Shown piece by piece: positions 34,561 to 43,951 of a DNA stretch of 64,000 nt; position 1 is the first letter of the stretch; the number at the start of each line of letters is the position of its first letter. Origin of the DNA: Mesorhizobium sp. NZP2298 (GTDB lineage Bacteria; Pseudomonadota; Alphaproteobacteria; Rhizobiales; Rhizobiaceae); contig NZ_CP033365.1 in the NCBI RefSeq assembly GCF_013170825.1, forward strand, positions 2,492,001 through 2,556,000. Direction: 5' to 3'. Below the pieces are notes generated by a model. It worked only from the letters and a program-made list of their open reading frames with translations, made no database searches and had not been told where the DNA came from. Both the position numbers and the translations under genes were made by a program.

Positions 34561-35535
34561 ATGACCACCAAGCACGCGCCTGTTCTCATCATCGGTTCCG
34601 GCCCTGCCGGCTATACCGCCGCGGTCTACGCCGCGCGCGCCATGCTGAAGCCGATGCTCGTCGCCGGCCTGCAGCAGGGCGGCCAGCTGATGATCACCAC
34701 CGATGTCGAGAACTATCCCGGTTTCGCCGATCCGATCCAGGGCCCGTGGCTGATGGAACAGATGCTCAAGCAGGCCGAGCATGTCGGCACCGACATCATC
34801 AACGACATCATCACCGAGGTCGACCTCAACGTGCGGCCGTTCCGCGCCAAGGGCGATTCCGGCACGACTTACACGGCCGACGCGCTGATCATCGCCACCG
34901 GCGCGCAGGCCAAGTGGCTGGGCATTCCGACCGAACAGGATTTCATGGGCTTCGGCGTTTCGGCCTGTGCCACCTGCGACGGCTTCTTCTATCGCGGCAA
35001 GGATGTCGCGGTGGTCGGTGGCGGCAATTCGGCGGTGGAGGAAGCGCTCTATCTGTCGAACCTCGCCAAGAGCGTGACCGTCATCCACCGGCGCAGCGAC
35101 TTCCGCGCCGAGCGCATCCTGCGCGAGCGGCTGCTGCAGAAGGAGAATGTCCGCGTCATCTGGGACACGATCGTCGACGAGATCACCGGCCGCCCCGGCA
35201 AGGCGCCGCTGCCGCCTTCAGTCGAGGGACTGAAGCTCAAGCATGCGGTGACCGGCGCCGAAAGCCACCTCAAGGTGGACGGCGTGTTCGTGGCGATCGG
35301 CCACGCACCGGCCGTCGAACTGTTCGTCGGCAAGCTGAAGCAGAAGCCTAACGGCTACCTCTGGACGGCGCCGGATTCGACCCGCACCGACGTGCCCGGC
35401 GTGTTCGCCGCCGGCGACGTAACCGACGATGTCTATCGCCAGGCGGTGACGGCGGCGGGGCTTGGCTGCATGGCCGCGCTCGAGGCGGAAAAGTATCTGG
35501 CCGGCATCGAGGTGCATCGCGAAGCAGCGGAATAG
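34561..35535 (+). CDS. trxB: thioredoxin-disulfide reductase
   Basis: The 324-aa flavoprotein has the FAD motif IGSGPAGYTAAVYAARA (residues 11-27), the redox-active CATC at residues 136-139, the NADPH motif VVGGGNSAVEEALYL (about 153) and the C-terminal FAD motif VFAAGDVTDDVYRQAVTAAG (about 280). It keeps thioredoxin reduced with NADPH in the cytosol. lsrB follows after 90 bp. Confidence 0.97.
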   Translation: MTTKHAPVLIIGSGPAGYTAAVYAARAMLKPMLVAGLQQGGQLMITTDVENYPGFADPIQGPWLMEQMLKQAEHVGTDIINDIITEVDLNVRPFRAKGDSGTTYTADALIIATGAQAKWLGIPTEQDFMGFGVSACATCDGFFYRGKDVAVVGGGNSAVEEALYLSNLAKSVTVIHRRSDFRAERILRERLLQKENVRVIWDTIVDEITGRPGKAPLPPSVEGLKLKHAVTGAESHLKVDGVFVAIGHAPAVELFVGKLKQKPNGYLWTAPDSTRTDVPGVFAAGDVTDDVYRQAVTAAGLGCMAALEAEKYLAGIEVHREAAE

Positions 35536-35625
35536 GGCCGCTGTCAGATTGTTAAAAAAACGGCTTAGAGACGCCGTGTAAAAGCCTGATTTTTCATTCA
35601 GACGCCAAACAGAACGAGGGGAATC

Positions 35626-36522
35626 ATGGCGTTGGACTGGGACAAGCTACGCGTGTTTCACGCTGCGGCGGAAGCGGGGTCGTTTACGCACGCTGCTGAG
35701 ACATTGCACCTGTCGCAATCGGCGATATCGCGGCAGGTCAGTGCACTCGAGCATGATGTCGGCGTGCCGCTGTTCAATCGCCATGCGCGCGGTCTGGTGC
35801 TGACCGAGCAGGGCGAGATGCTGTTCCGCACGGCGCATGACGTGCTGATGAAGCTCGAGACCATCAAGTCGCGCCTGACCGAGACCAAGGATCGGCCCTC
35901 CGGTGTGCTCCGCGTGACGACGACCGTCGGCCTCGGCGCGGGCTGGCTGACCGAGCGGGTGCAGGAATTCATCGAGCTCTATCCCGAAATCAGCCTGCAA
36001 CTGATCCTCGCCAACGAGGAACTCGACCTCACCATGCGCCAGGCCGACTGCGCCATCCGGCTGCGCCAGCCGCAGCAGCCGGACCTGATCCAGCGCCGCC
36101 TGTTCACCGTGCATTTCCACTTGTACGCGGCGCCGTCCTATGTCGCCAAGCATGGCAAGCCGGCCTCGGTCGCCGAGCTCAGAAACCATCGCATCGTCAC
36201 CTTCGGCCTGCCGGTGCCGTCGCATCTGTCGGAGTTGAACTGGCTGGAGACGGTCGGCGATTTCGAGGGCGGCCAGCGCGTGCCGTCGCTGCAGATCAAC
36301 GACATATTGTCGATCAAGCGCGCCGTCCAGGGCGGCGCCGGCATCGCCATGTTGCCGGACTATGTGATCAGCAAGGACTCCGGCCTGGTGCAGTTGCTGC
36401 CGGAAACCGAGGTGCCGTCCTTCGACACCTATTTCGCCTATCCCGATGCGATGAAGAACCAGGCCAAGCTGCACGTGTTCCGCGACTTCATCATTGCCAA
36501 GGCCAGAAGCTGGTCCTTCTGA
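35626..36522 (+). CDS. lsrB: LysR-type regulator of the LsrB/VtlR group
   Basis: The 298-aa product has the LysR helix-turn-helix (FHAAAEAGSFTHAAETLHLSQSAISRQVSALE, residues 11-42) and an effector domain from about residue 92. Position after trxB and high conservation mark it as LsrB/VtlR, which in relatives controls redox, envelope and host-interaction genes and activates the AbcR sRNAs. It has one cysteine only (C142). An AbcR-like RNA with a LysR-type dyad upstream lies about 0.9 kb away. The stop codon overlaps the edge of a repeat element. Confidence 0.88.
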   Translation: MALDWDKLRVFHAAAEAGSFTHAAETLHLSQSAISRQVSALEHDVGVPLFNRHARGLVLTEQGEMLFRTAHDVLMKLETIKSRLTETKDRPSGVLRVTTTVGLGAGWLTERVQEFIELYPEISLQLILANEELDLTMRQADCAIRLRQPQQPDLIQRRLFTVHFHLYAAPSYVAKHGKPASVAELRNHRIVTFGLPVPSHLSELNWLETVGDFEGGQRVPSLQINDILSIKRAVQGGAGIAMLPDYVISKDSGLVQLLPETEVPSFDTYFAYPDAMKNQAKLHVFRDFIIAKARSWSF

Positions 36523-36688
36523 GGGCATGTCGATATCCAGGTGAGGCCGGCCTGCGAATGGCAGCCTCCTGCGCTTCCCCGTTCTGCTGCGTCGCAGTGG
36601 AACGTGCTCACGTACTTTAATACGCGCTGCTCCGGTTCTCGGAAGCCACCATTCTCGACCCGGCCTGACCTGGACCTCGAGATGCCCT
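36522..36688. repeat. composite palindromic repeat after lsrB
   Basis: The outer arms are AGGGCATGTCGATATCCAGG at the left and CCTGGACCTCGAGATGCCCT at the right, near-complementary. Both continue into GGCCGG-type sequence. The inside holds a segment (about 36597-36656, ACGTACTTTAATACG...CGGTTCTCGGAAGCCACC) related to the greA/waaC repeat. Short forms of the outer arms occur at 45691-45743 and 47593-47662. Confidence 0.7.
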
Positions 36689-36710
36689 GGGCGGCGCTCC
36701 TCACTGCTCG

Positions 36711-37208
36711 TCAACCCCGCCAGGGTGTCGCGCGCGGCAGCCAGCCAGGGACGTTGCGGCGATAGGTTTCATAGTCGGCGCCGTAGCGGCTTGCGAGCGT
36801 CGGCTCCTCGTAGAACCTGACGAAGGAACCCATGGCAATACCGCCGATGACGGCATAGGCGAGAAGCGTCCAACTCGAGAACAGCAATGCCTGGCCAAGG
36901 ATGATCGACAGCACGGCGACATACATGGGATTGCGGACATGGCGATAGACGCCGCCGATCACCAGCTTCTCGGTCGGCGCGATTGGGGCCGGGGTGCCCA
37001 ACCCCTCGAGCGCGAAGCGGGCGAAGGCATGCAGCAGCACGGCGGCTGCGGCGACGATGAGGATGCCGCCGGCAAGAACAAAGCCCGGTACGGTGGACCA
37101 CGGCAAGCCCCAGCGGTCGCTGAGCAGCCAGGGGACAAGTCCGGCAACCACACCTGGCGCCGCAATCAGGAAAACGCTGCTTCCGGCAATGGCTGAAAAA
37201 GGACGCAT
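36711..37208 (-). CDS. isoprenylcysteine carboxyl methyltransferase family / phospholipid methyltransferase-like membrane protein
   Basis: The 165-aa product has four hydrophobic segments and the family signature GVYRHVRNPMYVAVLSIILGQ (about residue 86), followed by YEEPTLASRYGADYETYRRNVPGWLPR. Proteins of this PEMT/ICMT group are SAM-dependent membrane methyltransferases; the bacterial substrate is usually unknown. It sits on the opposite strand between lsrB and the small RNAs. Confidence 0.85.
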   Translation of the reverse strand: MRPFSAIAGSSVFLIAAPGVVAGLVPWLLSDRWGLPWSTVPGFVLAGGILIVAAAAVLLHAFARFALEGLGTPAPIAPTEKLVIGGVYRHVRNPMYVAVLSIILGQALLFSSWTLLAYAVIGGIAMGSFVRFYEEPTLASRYGADYETYRRNVPGWLPRATPWRG

Positions 37209-37407
37209 TGGCTGCTTCCCGCCTGGTTGCCTCAGAATTGAACGGCCAGTGCCTGATTCCAGGTCATCAGGAGTTTTCGGCTTTTTGGAGCAAAATCGGC
37301 CTGGATTAACACTTTTCACAACGAGAAATGGCCCGCAGCGTGCTCCGTTTTGGTGATTCTGCTGGTCCTATTGGATTTCGGAATGGGTTAGACCACAGCC
37401 TGCGTCT

Positions 37408-37430
37408 TTTTGCATGCGTGTGTTGCAAAA
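37408..37430 (+). promoter_or_regulatory. LysR-type dyad upstream of the AbcR-like RNA (candidate LsrB/VtlR site)
   Basis: TTTTGCA (37408-37414) and TGCAAAA (37424-37430) are exact reverse complements with nine bases between. The dyad lies about 45-65 bp before the inferred start of the RNA, the usual activation-site position for LysR proteins. The assignment to LsrB/VtlR is inference from known abcR control in relatives. Confidence 0.5.
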
Positions 37431-37470
37431 TAGATGCTTGTTTCTTGGGCATGATGAGCAGATATATAGA

Positions 37471-37587
37471 TCATCTCCTGGGCGCGTTCTCCTCCCATTA
37501 GCGCCCTCGAGTGTTCCCCTCTGGAGGTTAGCCTTAACAGGCACTTCCAATCAAACTCAGCCGGATCTTCGTTGATCCGGCTTTTTT
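37471..37587 (+). ncRNA. abcR: AbcR-type trans-acting small RNA (alpha-r15 family)
   Basis: The sequence has the AbcR plan. Hairpin 1 is GGGCGC (37480-37485) with GCGCCC (37501-37506), whose loop shows CTCCTCCC, an anti-Shine-Dalgarno motif. A second region holds CTCTGGAGGTTAGCC and a GCC..GGC stem. The terminator is AGCCGGATC / GATCCGGCT (37559-37582) followed by a T run. AbcR RNAs bind Hfq and repress many ABC-transporter mRNAs. Its place beside lsrB/vtlR matches Agrobacterium. The 5' end is estimated from a TATATA element at 37463 and a typical length near 117 nt. Confidence 0.8.
37559..37587 (+). terminator. intrinsic terminator of the AbcR-like RNA
   Basis: A perfect 9-bp stem with a TTCGTT loop is followed by six T. 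Confidence 0.92.
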
Positions 37588-37644
37588 GTTGCCCGGGCCT
37601 TGCCGGAGCGACCGGGGAATTCACCAGAATTGCCGCGTAACAGT

Positions 37645-37693
37645 GTCATGTAACCTCTGGTAACATGACAACGATGCCTTCCGATGCTATGTA
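37645..37693 (+). promoter_or_regulatory. promoter with overlapping 25-bp dyad before the second candidate RNA
   Basis: ATGACA (37665-37670) and TATGTA (37688-37693) are 17 bp apart, a reasonable -35/-10 pair. A dyad at 37645-37669, GTCATGT-A-ACC / GGT-A-ACATGAC around TCT, overlaps the -35 and looks like an operator for a dimeric regulator. Confidence 0.45.
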
Positions 37694-37699
37694 GACGCT

Positions 37700-37882
37700 A
37701 GGACGCGGTGTGGTGGGACGAGGGATGGGGGCATCACTCGTACGGCCCGGGCTCAGGCGGCTACCGCGTCCGAACCTTTTCCGCCGAACCCGGCGACGGC
37801 ATATGCGGCGGACCTGCCGTTTCTCCTCCCAAGAAAACGGTCCGCAAACAAAACGGCGTCCGGCCCCCCGGGCGTCGTTTTT
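37700..37882 (+). ncRNA. candidate structured small RNA with a CTCCTCCC loop, unassigned
   Basis: Three nested elements support an RNA. A 9-bp helix joins GGACGCGGT (37701-37709) and ACCGCGTCC (37763-37771) around an ACGAG/CTCGT stem. A hairpin GCGGACC / GGTCCGC (37808-37845) exposes CTCCTCCC at 37823-37830. A 12-bp terminator stem (37852-37863 with 37868-37879, two G-T pairs) is followed by T5. No ORF with a ribosome site overlaps. It may be a second, diverged AbcR-like RNA or an unrelated anti-Shine-Dalgarno sRNA; the 5' end is uncertain. Confidence 0.5.
37852..37882 (+). terminator. intrinsic terminator of the second candidate RNA
   Basis: AACGGCGTCCGG pairs with CCGGGCGTCGTT around CCCC and is followed by TTTTT counting the stem end. 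Confidence 0.8.
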
Positions 37883-37990
37883 GGTTTATGCATGTCACCG
37901 TCGAGGCCGCGGCTCACATCCGGGTGGCATGCTTCGATCCCGCTGGTCATGAACTTCCCCAACGTTGACGTCGCCCCTCACGGTCCTGCC

Positions 37991-38024
37991 AGCCACGTCT
38001 CGCCTTAAACCGCGAGACGTGGCT
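37991..38024 (-). terminator. hairpin after the EF-G-like gene
   Basis: AGCCACGTCTCGC and GCGAGACGTGGCT are perfect 13-bp arms, 13 bp beyond the stop of the minus-strand gene. There is no T tract, so it may protect the 3' end or act with Rho rather than terminate alone. Confidence 0.5.
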
Positions 38025-38037
38025 GATCGCGGCGAAA

Positions 38038-40089
38038 TCAGGCGGCCTTGCCGTTGGTGTTCATCGCTTCGTCGGCGAGACGGCCGGTGAGTTCGGCCAT
38101 GTGGTCGAAGGCGGCGCGATAGCTGGCGACGCCCGCCGTTGCCGAGCGCAGTTCGATGATCAGGTCGCCGATCTCGGCTTGCGGCATGGTCGCCTCGACG
38201 ACATCCCATCCCGGCCAGCCGGGCCGGGCGTCATAGCCGAGGATCTGGCCCCGCCGCTGCGGGATGAGTGCGATGATCTTCGAGGTTGCGTCCGACGGCG
38301 TGACGATCTCGACTTTCATCACCGGCTCCAGAAGCACCGGTGAGCAGGCGGCCATGCCTTCCTTCATGGCGAGCTTCGCCGCCATCTGGAAGGCCATGTC
38401 GGAGGAATCGACCGCATGATAGGAGCCGTCCGACAGGTTGACGGCGACGTCGACCACGGGGAAGCCGAGCGGGCCGGTTTTCAGGTAATCGCGTATGCCT
38501 GTTTCGACCGACTGGATGTAGGTCTTGGGTACCACGCCGCCGGTGATGGTGTCGGTGAACTGGAAGCCGGAGCCGCGCGGCAACGGCTTGATCTCGATCA
38601 CCACGTCGCCGAACTGGCCATGGCCGCCCGACTGCTTCTTGTGGCGGCCACGCTGCTGCGCCGATTTGCGGATCGTCTCGCGATAGGGCACGGCCGGGGC
38701 ATGGCCTTCGACCGGGATCTGGTTCTTGCCCTCCAGCCGCTCGCGCACGACGCGCAGATGCATCTCGCCATGGCCAGACAGCACTGTCTCGGCTGAGTCC
38801 TGGTTGTGGCGCAGGCTGAGCGAGGGGTCTTCCTCCGCCAGCCGCTGGATGGCGGCCGACATCTTGACCTCGTCCTTGCGCTCCTTCGGCCGCAGCGCGA
38901 AAGCGAATACTGGCTGCGGTGGCTCGAATGCGAACAGCTGTTTGGTGCCGCCCTTGGCCGAGGTCAGCGTCTGGCCGGTCTTGACCTCGTCCAGCTTGCC
39001 GAGCGCCACGGTGTCGCCAGCCTTGGCGGCGGTGAGCTTGAACTGGTCCTTGCCGAGCATCTTGTAGATGCCGGAAACCTTCGCCGTCTCACCGCCGGGC
39101 AGCCAGAGTTCGGAGCCGTCGGCTACCTGGCCGGACAGGATGCGCGACACCGACAACTTGCCGCCATGCGGTGTGTGGATCGTCTTCATCACCTGGACCA
39201 GGGTGGCGCCGTTGTCGGGGGCGCCAAGCCGCTTGCGGGTCGCCTCGATGTCGGGTGCGTCGTGGCGGATCGTCTTCAAGAGGCGCAGCACGCCATTGCC
39301 CTTCTCGGCGGTGCCGATCAGCACCGGCGTCACCACGCCATTACGCAGATCGGCGGCAAGGTCGTCGAAGATCGCGTCCTTCGGCGGCTCGATCTCCTCG
39401 AGCAGCTGTTCCATCAGCTGGTCGTCATGGTCGGCCAGGGTTTCCAGCATGGAGAACCGTGCTTCCAGTTCGCGCGCCTTGTCGTCGCCCGGTATCTGGG
39501 CCACTTCGCTTTCGGCGTACTCGCGGTAGATGTAGGCACGCTCCAGCGCCAGATCGATCGAACCGATGACGACGCCGTCCTTGCGAAGTGGAATCTGGCG
39601 CAGCAGGAGCGGCACCGAGCTTGCCGGCTGCAGCATCTTCAGCGTGTCGCGCACGCCTGCTATCGCCTTGTCGACCTTGTTGAGGAACAGGATGCGCGGC
39701 ACGCCGAGATCGTCGAGCTTGCGCATGATGAGCTGCAGGGCAGGAATCTTCTTTTCGTCGGCCTCGGCCACGACCACCGCGAGGTCGCAGGCGGCCAGCA
39801 CCGGCTCGGCCTCGAAGGAGAATTCGATCGAGCCGGGACAATCAACGAAGGTGATCTGCTCGCCCATGAAATCGGTGGTGGCGACGGTCGCCTCGACGCT
39901 CATGGCGTGGGCGCGTGCTTCCGGCGAATGATCTGAGACAGTGCTGCCCGAGGAAACCGGGTTCTGGCGGGGAATGGCGCCCGTACGGGCCAATATGGCT
40001 TCGAGAAGTGTCGTCTTACCGCTTGCAAAGGGACCGACTATGGCAATGCATTTCGGTCCCGTGCGTCGTCCTCCGGCGCGAGTACCCAT
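38038..40089 (-). CDS. elongation factor G-like translational GTPase
   Basis: The 683-aa product has all five EF-G domains: P-loop GPFASGKT at residues 19-26, NKVD at 137-140, domain II, and domains III-V with SGHGEMHLRVVRERL and GHGQFGDVVIEIKPL. The G3 motif reads DCPGS (residues 83-87) where EF-G has DxPGH, so the His that triggers GTP hydrolysis is Ser. This marks the EF-G-like (FusA2) paralogue group rather than the housekeeping factor. Function is uncertain; it may be a ribosome-associated factor with slow or altered GTPase activity. It is monocistronic. Confidence 0.9.
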   Translation of the reverse strand: MGTRAGGRRTGPKCIAIVGPFASGKTTLLEAILARTGAIPRQNPVSSGSTVSDHSPEARAHAMSVEATVATTDFMGEQITFVDCPGSIEFSFEAEPVLAACDLAVVVAEADEKKIPALQLIMRKLDDLGVPRILFLNKVDKAIAGVRDTLKMLQPASSVPLLLRQIPLRKDGVVIGSIDLALERAYIYREYAESEVAQIPGDDKARELEARFSMLETLADHDDQLMEQLLEEIEPPKDAIFDDLAADLRNGVVTPVLIGTAEKGNGVLRLLKTIRHDAPDIEATRKRLGAPDNGATLVQVMKTIHTPHGGKLSVSRILSGQVADGSELWLPGGETAKVSGIYKMLGKDQFKLTAAKAGDTVALGKLDEVKTGQTLTSAKGGTKQLFAFEPPQPVFAFALRPKERKDEVKMSAAIQRLAEEDPSLSLRHNQDSAETVLSGHGEMHLRVVRERLEGKNQIPVEGHAPAVPYRETIRKSAQQRGRHKKQSGGHGQFGDVVIEIKPLPRGSGFQFTDTITGGVVPKTYIQSVETGIRDYLKTGPLGFPVVDVAVNLSDGSYHAVDSSDMAFQMAAKLAMKEGMAACSPVLLEPVMKVEIVTPSDATSKIIALIPQRRGQILGYDARPGWPGWDVVEATMPQAEIGDLIIELRSATAGVASYRAAFDHMAELTGRLADEAMNTNGKAA

Positions 40090-40286
40090 GGCTGACCTCC
40101 ACTCAGGCGTTTCCCTAGGGACCGACTGGCATGCATGGTTCAGGCGTGGTCAATCGGTCCTGAGCGGCGGCCGGCCTGTTCGACCGTCGCGGGCGGGGTT
40201 CTTTTCTTGTCGCCACCTGCCCTGACGCATCGTCCCACTTGTTTGCCGGCAGGGCAAGGAAAATAGAAATCGGGCCGCACGGCCCC

Positions 40287-41819
40287 TCAGGCGCTCAGTG
40301 CCATGGGTTCGGCATCATCGATGGCGCGCAAGGATCCCACCTTGTCGCGCGGCGCCGGCCTGCCGAAGAAATAGCCTTGGAAGCGATTGCAGCCGGCGGC
40401 CTTGGCCAGCGTGAACTCTTCTTGTGTCTCGACACCCTCCGCCACGATGGTGACGTCCTGGATGCGCGCGATCTGCGCCAGCGCCGAAACGAAGATCTGT
40501 GCCACCTGGTCATGGGCAAGACTGCGGATGTAGGAGCGATCGATCTTGATGCTGTCGATGGGCAAGGTCTTCAGATAGTTGAAGCCGCAATGGCCGGTTC
40601 CGAAATCGTCGAGCGCGATGTGAAAGCCGAGGCCCCGCAACGCTTCGAGGCGCCGCAGGATCTCCGGCGTGGCGGCGGTTGCCACCGTCTCGGTGATCTC
40701 GATGATGAATTGTGCCGCCGAACGGCCGGTTTCCTTCAGCACGCGGTCGCACATGGTGACGATCTCGTCGCGCTTCAGCTGCTCGCCAGAGACATTGATC
40801 GAGATGCGGCGCCCGGAGAAATGGCCGATATCGGCGCAAGCCCGCTTGAACACCCATTCGCCGACCATGTCGATCAGGGTCGAGCGCTCGGCGATCGGGA
40901 TGAACTCAGCCGGGGAGATCAGGCCGCGAATCGGATGGCGCCAGCGGATCAGTCCCTCGAAAGCATAGGTGGACCTGTCCGGGTTGACGATCGGCTGGTA
41001 GTGCAGCTCGAGTTCGCCGAGATAGACCGCGGCGCGCAATTCCCGCTCGACCAGGCGGCGGTAGCGCTTGTCGGACAGCATCTCCTCGTCGAACACGGTG
41101 ACGCGGCCACGGCCCGCCGCCTTGCTCTCATAGAGCGCCAGGTCGGCAACCAGCATCAGTTCCGTTGTGTTCGAGGCGTGGGCCGGCGCCAGTGCCACGC
41201 CAATCGAGATGGAGAGCGGAATGGTCTTGCCTTCGTGCGATTTGCCGGCCCGCATGGCATCCAGCAATTGCCTGATATCCTTGTTGATGGCGGTGAGATC
41301 GCCGTGCGGGATGATGACGCCGAATTCGTCGCCGCCGAGCCGGCCGACCATGCCGCCGGCAAAGATGCGCTCGGTGGTCTTGACGAGATGCGCCAGGGTG
41401 CGGTCGCCGAACTGATGACCGAACGTGTCGTTGAGCTGCTTGAAATGGTCGAGGTCGATCAGCAGCAAGGCCGCATCGCGCCGGTCGCGCATAGTGCCCA
41501 AGCTGTTGCCCAGCGCTTCCAGGAAATAGCGGCGGGTCATCGCCCCGGTCATCGCGTCCCTGGTCAGGAAATGATGCTTTTCCGCCTCGGCGGCGGCGGC
41601 GGATCTCAGGCTATGAACGACGCTGCTGCGCATGTACATCAGCGCCAGCAGGGCGAGCCCCGTGGCGAGGATCGAGACCGCGTAGGCGCTGTTGGAGGGC
41701 AGGTTTTCCGACATCTCGACGGTGCCAAGCAACGCGGCGCCGATGCTGATCAAAAGCAGGGCCTGGATGGCACGGTAGATCCGGCCGCTATGGTCCTTGA
41801 TCGTCGCCAGTATGCTCAT
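40287..41819 (-). CDS. membrane-bound diguanylate cyclase / phosphodiesterase (GGDEF-EAL)
   Basis: The 510-aa product has two N-terminal membrane spans (about residues 17-33 and 43-62), then a GGDEF domain (about 85-240) with the intact GRLGGDEFGV active site. The EAL domain (about 255-500) has FEGLIRW, INVSGEQL, EITET, ALDDFGTGHCGF, KIDRSYI and AEGVET, so all metal and catalytic residues look present. It can in principle both make and degrade c-di-GMP. AGGGG precedes the ATG at 41819; a GTG nine codons upstream is the alternative. Confidence 0.92.
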   Translation of the reverse strand: MSILATIKDHSGRIYRAIQALLLISIGAALLGTVEMSENLPSNSAYAVSILATGLALLALMYMRSSVVHSLRSAAAAEAEKHHFLTRDAMTGAMTRRYFLEALGNSLGTMRDRRDAALLLIDLDHFKQLNDTFGHQFGDRTLAHLVKTTERIFAGGMVGRLGGDEFGVIIPHGDLTAINKDIRQLLDAMRAGKSHEGKTIPLSISIGVALAPAHASNTTELMLVADLALYESKAAGRGRVTVFDEEMLSDKRYRRLVERELRAAVYLGELELHYQPIVNPDRSTYAFEGLIRWRHPIRGLISPAEFIPIAERSTLIDMVGEWVFKRACADIGHFSGRRISINVSGEQLKRDEIVTMCDRVLKETGRSAAQFIIEITETVATAATPEILRRLEALRGLGFHIALDDFGTGHCGFNYLKTLPIDSIKIDRSYIRSLAHDQVAQIFVSALAQIARIQDVTIVAEGVETQEEFTLAKAAGCNRFQGYFFGRPAPRDKVGSLRAIDDAEPMALSA

Positions 41820-42067
41820 CTCATCGCCCCTGCAATGCAGGCTCACGGCTAGTGCGCAGCTGTTAAGAAGACATTGAATTCGCCCTTGTTTCGCCTTGTT
41901 GCGCCATGCGGGGAAGGTTCATGGTTAAGGAGAGAAAACCGCGTCCGCGCGACGGCGGGCCAAACGGCCGGTTGCGCCTTGGGTGATATCGGCCGAGAAT
42001 GCGTTTTGCCCCGATGAGCCGCGGCGTTTGCCGTGGCTCGCTTCACCACCAGTTTCAGGATCAGACG

Positions 42068-42463
42068 ATGAAGATCATTGCTTGCGGCAGCGTGCCGACC
42101 ATCATAGCGCCGGACAAATACTTCACCGGCCGGGTTCTGCAGACGCCGATCATCGAGACGGAGGCTCCGGCGCGGCTGAGGGCGACGCTGGTGAGCTTCG
42201 AGCCGGGCGCGCGCACCCACTGGCACACGCATCCGTTGGGCCAGACGCTCTACGTCACCTCTGGCGCCGGCCTTGCCCAGACATGGGGTGGCCCGATGCA
42301 GGAGATCAGGGCTGGCGACACCATCTGGTTCGCCCCCGGTGAGAAGCACTGGCATGGTGCGGCGCCGAAATCGGCGATGACGCATATCGCCATGCAGGAG
42401 GCGCTTGACGGTGTCCATGCCGACTGGCTGGAGGCGGTGACGTCAGCGCAATATGGCGGCTGA
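42068..42463 (+). CDS. cupin-domain protein resembling bacterial hydroxynitrile-lyase-type cupins
   Basis: The 131-aa product is a single small cupin with the metal motif FEPGARTHWHTHPLGQTLYVTSG (about residues 42-64) and the second motif FAPGEKHWHGA. The residue pattern, including THIAMQE near the end, closely recalls the cupin group typified by the Granulicella tundricola manganese hydroxynitrile lyase. The true substrate in this organism is unknown. It is monocistronic with a terminator 21 bp after the stop. Confidence 0.85.
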   Translation: MKIIACGSVPTIIAPDKYFTGRVLQTPIIETEAPARLRATLVSFEPGARTHWHTHPLGQTLYVTSGAGLAQTWGGPMQEIRAGDTIWFAPGEKHWHGAAPKSAMTHIAMQEALDGVHADWLEAVTSAQYGG

Positions 42464-42484
42464 GTGCCGAGCCGAGCTCATGAA

Positions 42485-42510
42485 AAACCCGGCGTTGAGC
42501 CGGGTTTCTC
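42485..42510. terminator. bidirectional terminator between the cupin and aatA genes
   Basis: AAACCCGGC and GCCGGGTTT pair around GTTGA. T-rich sequence follows on the plus side and the A run serves the minus side. Confidence 0.85.
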
Positions 42511-42532
42511 ATTTCCAGTATGGCGTATCTGA

Positions 42533-43741
<1,209 letters not shown>

Positions 43742-43951
43742 TTATCTCTCCTGGGAAGATCGGCGCGGCCAGGAGCGGCCGCGGCGCTTCTCATGTCGCA
43801 TCATCCCCGCCAGTGCAAGCCTTCTCGGCTGGGCCAGATGGGACGGCGCGGTCAATGAGGCGTGATCGGCAACACTAAATTCATTAACGGGCGGTAGAGG
43901 CTTGCATGGCAGGATCGCAATCCATTCCGCCAATCCGCGGAGCGAGGAACC

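Noticed and set aside
37700..37882. Assigning the second RNA to 6S RNA, SRP RNA or a riboswitch.
   Set aside because: The conserved SRP tetraloop and the 6S central bubble were not recognised, and no gene follows on that strand for a riboswitch.
40239..41852. A 537-codon plus-strand frame opposite the GGDEF-EAL gene.
   Set aside because: The opposite strand holds complete GGDEF and EAL motifs. This frame has no recognisable domain or ribosome site.
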